Assembly (NCBI GenBank): GCA_027066265.1
Contig: JAMOOB010000437.1
Coordinates: forward strand, 1-6,301
Origin: Desulfurococcales archaeon
GTDB lineage: Archaea > Thermoproteota > Thermoprotei_A > Sulfolobales > Ignisphaeraceae
Length of the DNA: 6,301 bases
Direction: 5' to 3'
Shown here: in pieces, positions 1 through 5,130 of the stretch
Numbering within the stretch: the first letter of the stretch is position 1
How the letters are laid out: each line of letters starts with the position of its first letter
Translations under genes and position numbers: made by a program
The notes under the pieces: model-generated
Databases searched by the model: none
Seen by the model: the letters and a program-made list of their open reading frames with translations, nothing else
What the model was told of the DNA's origin: nothing

Positions 1-123
1 CACCCACCCCTTAGCGAATGCACATACGGTTCCATCGCTTAGAACGATCTTAACGACCTTGCTACCCCAGCCATACACCTCGTACGCAACCTCAACGCTT
101 TGACCAACCGAGATCCTTTCCAT
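1..123 (-). CDS. Unknown protein, partial; N-terminal 41 residues of a gene that leaves the window
   Basis: The reading frame is open from an ATG at 123-121 to the left edge of the window, so only 41 residues are visible. They alternate hydrophobic and polar residues (ISVGQSVEVAYEVYGWGSKV, then KIVLSDGTVCAF), which suggests a small beta-rich domain; no family is recognised. The ATG is chosen because GGAGG lies 6 bases upstream at 134-130, a strong archaeal Shine-Dalgarno. The same frame stays open upstream to an ATG at 357-355, which would give an N-terminal extension of 78 residues overlapping the end of the upstream gene by 140 bp; that longer start has no ribosome-binding site. The gene follows the 219-residue secreted-protein gene on the same strand after a 94-bp gap and may be co-transcribed with it. 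Confidence 0.7.
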   Translation of the reverse strand, partial: MERISVGQSVEVAYEVYGWGSKVVKIVLSDGTVCAFAKGWV

Positions 124-129
124 GAGTTG

Positions 130-134
130 CCTCC
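130..134 (-). promoter_or_regulatory. Shine-Dalgarno site of the left-edge gene
   Basis: On the minus strand this reads GGAGG, followed by CAACTC and then ATG at 123. The 6-base spacing and the match to the 16S rRNA 3' end favour the short start over the longer in-frame start at 357. Confidence 0.65.
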
Positions 135-217
135 AGCTAAGCACCTCTCCATCGCAGCTCCATCCATTCCTTAGATACGGCTCGACCTCGTTCACAGCGA
201 GTAGTTCAGCACTGCCA

Positions 218-877
218 TCAACTCTCGATAGCTCCAGAAACGTTCTCAGCTTCAACGCTTTCGTTTCCAGCACCGAAGCTCGTTGCAGAACTCGGAGAGC
301 TTCCAACAGCTGCAATGCTACCTGTGTAGCTGGTGGAGGACGTGATAGATCCAGCATCGCGCAGCGATACGATGAACTCTACGCGTACCCTCTCCTCCGT
401 ACCGTACGGACATCCATGTCCGTAGTAGAACACTACATCCATGCTACCGTTCCCAAGGATCTTCACGAAGAACGCCTTCGTTGCCGTACGTCCGGATACC
501 TCCACATCGCTCTCGTTCACGAGAGCTACGTTGTTGAGATTCTCTACAACGATCTTCCATCTAGGGTACGGACACGGTTGATAATGTTTGAAGTAAACCG
601 TAGCCACGATCTTAACCACAACACCGCTCCTATCGGTAACTACCTTCGCGGGACACACCACCAATCGATCTGCACCCCGCTGCGATTCTCCACAACCTAG
701 CTCCACCACCTTAGCTCCTCCCGTAGCCACGGTAGTTACCTCCGAACGTATCGAGGTTACAGAGGTCGGTACCTCAACGCGTTCGCGAGATATGCTTGCT
801 AAGTACTCAATGATCCACGGACTCATCGCCACGACGAACCCTAGAACGATTGCTACGGCTAACCCAAGCTTACCCAA
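218..877 (-). CDS. Predicted secreted or membrane-anchored protein with Ser/Thr-rich tail, 219 aa
   Basis: No family is recognised. Residues about 3-19 are a hydrophobic segment (LGLAVAIVLGFVVAM) after a Lys, consistent with a signal anchor or uncleaved signal peptide that places the rest outside the membrane. Residues about 55-172 look beta-rich and hold four cysteines (62, 75, 102, 156), an even number that could form disulfides, as is common in exported hyperthermophile proteins. The tail from about residue 174 is rich in Ser, Thr, Gly and Ala. Four N-x-S sequons occur (N121, N143, N205, N212), possible archaeal N-glycosylation sites. The start is TTG at 877-875, supported by AGGTGA 6 bases upstream; the only later ATG (Met18) would remove most of the hydrophobic segment. 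It stops with TGA. It lies downstream of the tRNA-Ile gene on the same strand. Confidence 0.75.
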   Translation of the reverse strand: MGKLGLAVAIVLGFVVAMSPWIIEYLASISRERVEVPTSVTSIRSEVTTVATGGAKVVELGCGESQRGADRLVVCPAKVVTDRSGVVVKIVATVYFKHYQPCPYPRWKIVVENLNNVALVNESDVEVSGRTATKAFFVKILGNGSMDVVFYYGHGCPYGTEERVRVEFIVSLRDAGSITSSTSYTGSIAAVGSSPSSATSFGAGNESVEAENVSGAIES

Positions 878-883
878 AACGTT

Positions 884-889
884 TCACCT
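884..889 (-). promoter_or_regulatory. Shine-Dalgarno site supporting a TTG start
   Basis: The minus strand reads AGGTGA, then AACGTT, then TTG at 877. This match to the 3' end of 16S rRNA with 6-base spacing is the reason for accepting the TTG codon as start of the secreted-protein gene. Confidence 0.6.
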
Positions 890-1135
890 AGATTTCACGG
901 AAGTAGAGAGATCCGCAATCCTGCACTCCGTCCACAAACTTATCACCGATCTTACCGTTTTCGATCCCTAAATACCGTTATACCCTTTACACCGTTCTAG
1001 ATCTACATCGAAATCGTCTATTGCACCCAAGCCTCAGGATGAACATTGCGTTTTGACTACGTCTGGAAGGGAGAATCGCAACCGCCTTGCTACGGCACGA
1101 TGCACCGCAACGATCGAAGTCGTAGAAAGAGGTAT

Positions 1136-1213
1136 TGGTGGGCCCGGGGGGATTTGAACCCCCGACCTCCCGGTTATCAGCCGGGCGCTCTAACCAGGCT
1201 GAGCTACGGGCCC
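1136..1213 (-). tRNA. tRNA-Ile (anticodon GAU)
   Basis: The minus strand folds into a complete cloverleaf: acceptor GGGCCCG paired with CGGGCCC, D-arm stem GCTC/GAGC, anticodon stem CCCGG/CCGGG around loop CTGATAA, and T-arm GGGGG-TTCAAAT-CCCCC. The anticodon is GAT, hence isoleucine. The discriminator base is A (1139) and the CCA end is encoded (1138-1136). The body is 75 nt plus CCA and has no intron. The stems are almost all G-C, as expected at high growth temperature. A TATA element sits about 34 bp upstream. Confidence 0.98.
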
Positions 1214-1243
1214 AGCGCCGAGATTCTCAAACGTTGAGCGGGG

Positions 1244-1252
1244 TCTATAAGC
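1244..1252 (-). promoter_or_regulatory. TATA box of tRNA-Ile
   Basis: The minus strand reads GCTTATAGA, preceded by the A-rich CTTCAAA in the TFB-recognition position. Its centre is about 35 bp upstream of the mature tRNA 5' end, so transcription should start a few bases before the tRNA. The tRNA-Ser promoter has the same spacing. Confidence 0.65.
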
Positions 1253-1343
1253 TTTGAAGCCTTGAGAAGGAAGGTCTTCGAAGATGCTGGTCGTAGACAA
1301 CGTGATGAATGGTTCGGTAGAGCATTGCGATGGTTGTGAGAAG

Positions 1344-1431
1344 TGGCGCCGGGGGCGGGATTTGAACCCGCGCGGGGTTATCCCCCACCGGCTTAGCAGG
1401 CCGGCGCCCTGCCAGGCTAGGCGACCCCGGC
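1344..1431 (-). tRNA. tRNA-Ser (anticodon GCU)
   Basis: The minus strand gives a class II tRNA. The acceptor is GCCGGGG paired with CCCCGGC, and the anticodon stem CCGGC/GCCGG holds loop CTGCTAA (anticodon GCT). A long variable arm with a GGGG/CCCC stem is typical of serine tRNAs, and the T-arm is GCGGG-TTCAAAT-CCCGC. The discriminator is G (1347), as expected for serine, and CCA is encoded (1346-1344). The body is 85 nt plus CCA, with no intron. It lies 130 bp upstream of tRNA-Ile on the same strand; since each gene has its own TATA box, they are probably separate transcripts. Confidence 0.98.
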
Positions 1432-1460
1432 GCTTCCGGAGCTATCGCGGTGCTCCAGGG

Positions 1461-1469
1461 TTTTATAAG
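1461..1469 (-). promoter_or_regulatory. TATA box of tRNA-Ser
   Basis: The minus strand reads CTTATAAAA about 34 bp upstream of the tRNA-Ser 5' end. The match to the archaeal TATA consensus is strong and the spacing equals that of the tRNA-Ile promoter. Confidence 0.75.
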
Positions 1470-1558
1470 GCTTGCTGCGATGTGTTAACGGGGATGATGT
1501 ATCTTTGGCTACCTCCCGACGTCTCGATGGGGATACCCGGCCTTGCTGACCATTGCCT

Positions 1559-1574
1559 CACCGCTTATCCGGTG
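1559..1574 (+). promoter_or_regulatory. Inverted repeat around TATA-like element upstream of recombinase
   Basis: CACCG (1559-1563) and CGGTG (1570-1574) are perfect inverted copies flanking CTTATC. The centre is about 46 bp before the recombinase TTG, which would give a leader of roughly 20 nt if CTTATC is the TATA element. It could be an operator overlapping the promoter or a small hairpin; the assignment is tentative. Confidence 0.35.
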
Positions 1575-1611
1575 CCGGTTTTGCAACCTTTCTGTTGTGG
1601 GGTAGCGAAGG

Positions 1612-2709
1612 TTGAGGATCGATGTTGGTCGTGCTGAGGGAAACGTTCTCGATGAGGATCCCAAGATCGTCGTCGAGAAGTTTCTCGCAGCGCTCGAGGC
1701 AGCTGGAGCTGATGAGAAGACCGTTAAGAGTTATCGAGCTGCGCTCTACGATTTCTTTCAGTTCGTTGGATGGAAGAAGCTCAAGGATATCGGCTACGAG
1801 GATGTAGCTAGGTGGAGGTTGGAGAGGCTTAGACACGGTTTTCCAAACGCTAAGTACGGAGATCGTAGATCTAGGCAGGTTACGCTGTACTACTACACGC
1901 TCTTTCTACGGAGGTTCTTCGAGTGGTGCGGTCTACAGATAAGGATGCCTAAGGTTAGGAAACCTAGGAGAAGGGAACCCGAAACCCTTCGACCCGAAGA
2001 GATCGCTAAGCTCTTCGACGCTGCTCGCGATAGACTCGATCTACTCATACTAGCACTACTCCTCGAAACGGGTCTCCGAGCCAAGGAACTGCTATCGCTT
2101 ACCTTCGGAGACATCGATCTTACGAACCGCGAGATCAGGGTTAGGCACGCCAAGTTCGGCGAAGAACGTACCGTATTCATAGGTCCACTAACGTACCAAC
2201 TCCTATCCATGGAGATCGCCGAACGGCGTCCTAATCCAAGCGATAGGGTAGTACCTCTAAGCTATAGCGGGCTATACAAGAGGTTGAAGAGCTTAGCTCG
2301 TCGAGCAGGTGTAGATCCTTCGAAAGTACGTCCCCACATCTTTAGACATACCTTCGCAACCGAAGCACTTAGAAAGGGTCTCAGCATCATCGCTCTTCAG
2401 AAGATCCTTGGACACCGCGATATCAAGACTACCGAGATATACCTACACCTACTCAAGGAGGATGTGAAGCGTCAATACCTACAGATATTCTCTTCGATAC
2501 CTAGCCCAATGCTCGTATCACCACAGCAATTCGCTCCCGTTCACAATCCAGCACCGCAACCACTAGTACCAACGTATCCAATAGCTACAGGTACACCAAT
2601 CAGCGGAGTACACAATGTAGGCAGTATGAACTCGAAGACTTGCCCCGTATGTGGAGCGAGGATCCCGACGAATAGCAGCGTTTGTCCCGTGTGCGGAGCC
2701 TCCGTATAG
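1612..2709 (+). CDS. xerA: XerA-type tyrosine recombinase with C-terminal zinc ribbon, 365 aa
   Basis: This is a tyrosine recombinase of the Xer/integrase family, which cuts and rejoins DNA through a covalent 3'-phosphotyrosine; archaeal XerA resolves chromosome dimers at a dif-like site. Residues about 15-110 form the SAM-like core-binding domain (VEKFLAALEA, TVKSYRAALYDFF) and about 125-290 the catalytic domain. The full catalytic set is visible: R156 (TGLRAKEL), K181 (HAKFGEERT), H242 and R245 (HIFRHTFAT), H268 (LGHRDIKTT) and Y277 (YLHL). A Pro/Gln-rich linker (about 298-340) leads to a C-terminal zinc ribbon with C344, C347, C358 and C361 (CPVCGAR...CPVCGA). XerA proteins are usually near 290 residues, so the linker plus ribbon is an addition. 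The start is TTG at 1612: an in-frame TAG lies at 1603-1605 and no other start codon exists before the conserved domain. An inverted repeat around a TATA-like element precedes it. An element integrase is possible, but no att duplication is seen. Confidence 0.93.
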   Translation: MRIDVGRAEGNVLDEDPKIVVEKFLAALEAAGADEKTVKSYRAALYDFFQFVGWKKLKDIGYEDVARWRLERLRHGFPNAKYGDRRSRQVTLYYYTLFLRRFFEWCGLQIRMPKVRKPRRREPETLRPEEIAKLFDAARDRLDLLILALLLETGLRAKELLSLTFGDIDLTNREIRVRHAKFGEERTVFIGPLTYQLLSMEIAERRPNPSDRVVPLSYSGLYKRLKSLARRAGVDPSKVRPHIFRHTFATEALRKGLSIIALQKILGHRDIKTTEIYLHLLKEDVKRQYLQIFSSIPSPMLVSPQQFAPVHNPAPQPLVPTYPIATGTPISGVHNVGSMNSKTCPVCGARIPTNSSVCPVCGASV

Positions 2710-2779
2710 AACCTTCGGGAGAAATCCTGAGAACCATTGCTTCGAACTACGGGTATACAAAACGACGTTGTTTATCGAG

Positions 2780-3145
2780 TTAGTAAACGAATCCTATGAG
2801 TCTGTACCTACCATCTTCATCCATCGATACGTATCCATTCTCAGCGAGTTTCATCAAGGATTTCCTGATCTTATCCTCGCTTGCGATACCTGCAAGAATG
2901 CTGTGAAGCTCTTTCACGGTCATTGGTCTCTCTCTAAGCAACTTCAGTATGATTTCACGAAGCTCAGATTCGTTCGGTGCCGTCACAACCACGATCTCCG
3001 TATCTTCGTATACGACTCGTAGACCAAGCTTCGAAATCACGTCGTTTCCTGTAGACGATTCGTTCCTTTCCTCATCTCTATCCCTTCTCTCTTCCAGCTC
3101 ATCGAGCTCCTCGAGGAGTGCCCTCGCACGCATAGTCTCATCCAT
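2780..3145 (-). CDS. Small winged-helix DNA-binding protein with N-terminal coiled coil, 121 aa
   Basis: Probably a DNA-binding or transcription-regulatory protein; its target is unknown. Residues about 5-28 are extremely charged with leucine spacing (ALLEELDELEERRDRDEE), suggesting a short coiled coil for dimerisation. After a short beta-like stretch (about 42-55), residues 60-117 fit a winged helix: helices ELREIILKLLRER, TVKELHSILAG and DKIRKSLMKLAENG, then a wing VSMDEDGRYRL. The start is ATG at 3145-3143, with a second possible ATG four codons later; neither has a clear Shine-Dalgarno. It ends with TAA and is convergent with the recombinase gene across 70 bp. It is divergent from the cysteine-rich gene, so it might act on that shared 97-bp region; this is inference only. 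Confidence 0.8.
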   Translation of the reverse strand: MDETMRARALLEELDELEERRDRDEERNESSTGNDVISKLGLRVVYEDTEIVVVTAPNESELREIILKLLRERPMTVKELHSILAGIASEDKIRKSLMKLAENGYVSMDEDGRYRLIGFVY

Positions 3146-3227
3146 CGTTGTTCATCAACGAGTTCAACTTTCACAAATACCTCAGACCTAAAAAACCTTG
3201 TTCAGCCATTAGAACCAGAGAAAGTTA

Positions 3228-3235
3228 GAGAGGTG
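3228..3235 (+). promoter_or_regulatory. Shine-Dalgarno site of the cysteine-rich gene
   Basis: GAGAGGTG, 7 bases before the GTG at 3243, matches the archaeal 16S 3' end and fixes GTG as the start rather than the ATG at codon 10. Confidence 0.65.
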
Positions 3236-3242
3236 CCTCTAC

Positions 3243-3632
3243 GTGCCGTGCCCTTGGTACACCTACGGTATGTGTACGTCTCCAAAACTCGACATGCCTA
3301 CGGATGCCGTGACCAGCCCCGAACGATGCCTTGACGATGCGAGGTACAGAACCTGTCCCTACTACGTTGAGCCCTCCGGATCTAGAGAAGCGCAGAGCCA
3401 GAGCTCTTCAACGAAGAGAAGGCAGAGCTTCAAAGTATACGCGCCGATACATGCATTGCTAAGCAACATATCGATAGGTTGCCCGTTCGCCGAAGTAATG
3501 GTTCTAGAGAACGGTATTCGTGTAGCGTACTGCAAGATCCTCGATAGGTTGCTAACAAGGTTCGAAGCAGAGCTATGCGCAAAGCACTGGAAGGACTGTC
3601 CTTACAGAGCGTTCGCCTCGACACCTACGTAG
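3243..3632 (+). CDS. Eight-cysteine conserved-looking protein of unknown function, 129 aa
   Basis: No family is recognised. The protein has two four-cysteine groups. Residues 3-38 hold C3, C11, C29 and C38, opening with CP and closing with CPYY. Residues 80-119 hold C80, C97, C112 and C119, opening with CP and closing with CPYR. A Ser/Gln/Lys-rich, probably flexible segment (about 44-62) lies between. The pattern suggests two metal sites (zinc or Fe-S) or an internal duplication; which is not known. The start is GTG at 3243, supported by GAGAGGTG 7 bases upstream (3228-3235). A weak A-rich TATA candidate is CTAAAAAACC at 3188-3197. The gene ends with TAG inside the 3' end of the opposing gene. 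Confidence 0.75.
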   Translation: MPCPWYTYGMCTSPKLDMPTDAVTSPERCLDDARYRTCPYYVEPSGSREAQSQSSSTKRRQSFKVYAPIHALLSNISIGCPFAEVMVLENGIRVAYCKILDRLLTRFEAELCAKHWKDCPYRAFASTPT

Positions 3633-3877
3633 CCAAGGTTTTCAGCGAAGAGATTGAGTTCCTCAACCACGTTTCTATGTTCGGAACTTTGGCTCAGGAC
3701 GAGGATCTCGAAGTTCGATCCCATCTCTTCCCGAGTTAGAGGAACGGAGAGGATCTCGATCTCGAAAGGTGTTTCGGATGCATATGCAAAGGGATAGAGT
3801 TCTCTCCATACCTGCTCCTTGAATTCCTTGCATACTGCGTAGCTACCTAGTGGACACAGCAACTGTATTCTAAGCAC
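3602..3877 (-). CDS. Small unknown protein downstream of aRF1, 91 aa
   Basis: No family is recognised. The sequence looks like a compact alpha/beta protein: strand IQLLCP, helix around KEFKEQVWREL, strands FEIEILSV and FEILVLS, then a helix NVVEELNLFAENLG and a final strand. Two cysteines (residues 8 and 16) flank LGSYAV. The start is GTG at 3877 with no Shine-Dalgarno, so the mRNA may be nearly leaderless; T-rich and TTTAG-like sequences lie 15-40 bp upstream. It follows aRF1 on the same strand after 67 bp, which includes a T-run (minus strand TACTTTTTCT, 3900-3891) that could instead end the aRF1 transcript. Its last 31 bp overlap the end of the opposing cysteine-rich gene. Base composition gives no sign that it is foreign. 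Confidence 0.65.
   Translation of the reverse strand: MLRIQLLCPLGSYAVCKEFKEQVWRELYPFAYASETPFEIEILSVPLTREEMGSNFEILVLSQSSEHRNVVEELNLFAENLGYVGVEANAL
3625..3638 (+). repeat. Direct repeat copy 1 (CTACGTAGCCAAGG)
   Basis: This 14-bp sequence recurs exactly at 3931-3944, so the two copies bracket nearly all of the 91-aa minus-strand gene. Copy 1 lies at the end of the cysteine-rich gene and within the C-terminal codons of the opposing gene. It contains the 8-bp palindrome CTACGTAG. Confidence 0.6.
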
Positions 3878-3928
3878 CTTCGAGACCCTTAGAAAAAGTA
3901 GTGATCGCTAAACGGTCTTAAGCAGCGA

Positions 3929-3944
3929 GGCTACGTAGCCAAGG
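3929..3944 (+). repeat. Direct repeat copy 2 within a 12-bp palindrome after the aRF1 stop
   Basis: GGCTACGTAGCC (3929-3940) is a perfect palindrome immediately past the aRF1 stop codon. With the following AAGG it contains the second copy (3931-3944) of the 14-bp repeat at 3625. It might be a terminator-associated or protein-binding site; no function is demonstrated. Confidence 0.5.
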
Positions 3945-5067
3945 CTAGAACGTTAGTGGGTACCTAGCGATCGCTGCAACGCATCCAAAGGTCTTCTCGA
4001 ACCATTCGTACTCATCCATGGTGCTAGGCACGTAGTATACCTTGGCACCGGTTTCCTCCGCTAGCTTCTCGAATACCTCGATCTCTGGATGATCTTCGCA
4101 TACAATGAGCTTCTCAACAGCTCCCTGCTTCAACGCCTCTAATACCTCGTTCCTACCGTAGATCGCGTACCCATCATCTTTAGCTAGGTGATACTTGAAC
4201 TCTTCGAGAACCTCCATAACCTCGACGAACTTCTGCTGACTCAGCAAGTGTTTCGCACGCGCAACGACTTCCCTCAGACCTACGATTCCTTGGTACGCAA
4301 CATCGATTGGTTCTCCCAGTATGAGCTTCCTAACCCTGTAATCAAGGTTGTCGGCCTCCTTCAGAAAGTCGTACTTAGCGTACCCAGGTCCTGCGATGAT
4401 GATACCCTTCAGCTTTCCTTGTTCGATGAGTGGAAGGAAGTGTTTGTTCACTTTCTCAGCTACATGCTTGTAGAACTCCTCGACCATCTGCTCGATTATG
4501 CGATCGAATCTACGCTGGCTTTGACCGCCCTTATGGTGTTTTCCAGGTATGTACCACTCGATCTCTTCGAGTAGCTGAACTCCCGAAGGTTTGAGTAGTC
4601 CTATGGTAGCTTCATCGCGTTCTATTATCACGATACCGTAGACATCTTTCTCCTCAACCATGGGTTCTAGGAACTCTGTGTGGAATTCCTTATCGGTTCT
4701 GTAGAAGAATACTGGTACGGGGTCGGGTGGCGAGAATACCCATGCTATGAAGTCTCCCGTCTGCTCGTTGTATCCGCTGAACACCACCAATCCGTTGGGA
4801 GGAGTTTCCCTTATCTTGACGAGCCTATCTATCGCTGCGCTGAGAGCTGCCTGTACGGCTTCCCTCGTACGCTTCAACTTGATGTTCTCCGTGATCGCGA
4901 GCTCTTGCCTCAGCAGGTTCACAACGTCGCTGATAGGTCTTCCAGGAGGTATGTAGAGGCTTAGCAAAGTCGTTGCGTGTGCACGCCACTTCTTCAACTC
5001 GCGTATGACCGCCTTCAGCGTTCTTCTATCGATCTTGAGCTTCTCGTGAAGCTCATTAAATAGACAT
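3945..5067 (-). CDS. prf1: Archaeal peptide chain release factor aRF1, with apparent +1 frameshift after codon 3
   Basis: This is the class-1 release factor, which reads all three stop codons in the ribosomal A site and triggers peptide release. With ATG 5067-5065 and one skipped base (T5058) the protein is 373 residues, the usual size. Domain 1 has RAHATTLLSLYIPPGRP and the NIKS-equivalent NIKL at residues 61-64, the same position as human NIKS. The YxCxxxF motif appears as YRTDKEF (122-128), lacking the cysteine. Domain 2 holds the catalytic GGQ (180-182) in GKHHKGGQSQRRFDR. Domain 3 (about 220-373) contains IIAGPGYAKYDF and a hydrophobic C-terminal fold without a CxxC zinc site. An uninterrupted frame back to ATG 5225 gives 426 residues, but its first ~56 residues are antisense to the conserved nre zinc finger and precede the TATA box. 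No ATG, GTG or TTG lies in frame between them and the NIKL domain except TTG at codon 77 of the long frame (5-kb numbering 4997), which would remove the first helix. The gene ends with TAG. Confidence 0.93.
5053..5067 (-). other. Candidate +1 frameshift site at the aRF1 start (ATG TCT ATT TAA TGA)
   Basis: On the minus strand the zero frame reads Met-Ser-Ile followed by tandem stops TAA (5058-5056) and TGA (5055-5053). Skipping T5058 continues as AAT GAG CTT, which enters the aRF1 frame without interruption. Purine-rich GAGGTG, AGGGGG and GAGGG lie within 25 bases upstream. It may be programmed recoding, a true mutation, or a base-count error in the TTT run. Confidence 0.6.
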
Positions 5068-5099
5068 CCCTCGAACCCCCTCGCACCTCTGACACAGTG

Positions 5100-5108
5100 C
5101 TTATAAAG
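5100..5108 (-). promoter_or_regulatory. TATA box of aRF1, possibly shared with nre
   Basis: The minus strand reads CTTTATAAG, preceded by TTTTCAAA, a good TFB-recognition (BRE) sequence for transcription toward aRF1. Initiation about 26 bp downstream (near 5077) would leave a leader of about 10 nt before the ATG at 5067. The core TTATAA is palindromic. Read on the plus strand, it would place a start near 5130, next to the TTG at 5131 proposed for nre. Confidence 0.7.
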
Positions 5109-5130
5109 TTTGAAAAGACCATTGAATCGG

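Noticed and set aside
122..700. Long plus-strand reading frame opposite the secreted-protein gene
   Set aside because: It is antisense to a gene with a clear Shine-Dalgarno, signal-like segment and stop. Its own protein is Ser/Arg-rich, has no recognisable motif, and its ATG lacks a ribosome-binding site.
878..1135. Additional gene or RNA in the space between the secreted-protein gene and tRNA-Ile
   Set aside because: No convincing reading frame or structured RNA is seen. There are only weak TATA-like stretches (minus GTATTTAGG near 967-975) and recurring TACCGTT words.
1302..1343. GTGATGA (1302-1308) as the C box of a second C/D sRNA
   Set aside because: The C box is perfect, but no CTGA follows before the tRNA-Ser gene begins on the other strand.
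1136..2709. Integrated element marked by tRNA genes beside a tyrosine recombinase
   Set aside because: Both tRNAs are complete, no second tRNA fragment or att-like duplication is visible in the window, and the recombinase looks like chromosomal XerA.
2760..2773. AAACGACGTTGTTT between the convergent recombinase and winged-helix genes as a hairpin terminator
   Set aside because: The arms would leave no loop, contain a mismatch and are not followed by a clear T-run; at best a weak bidirectional T-rich end.
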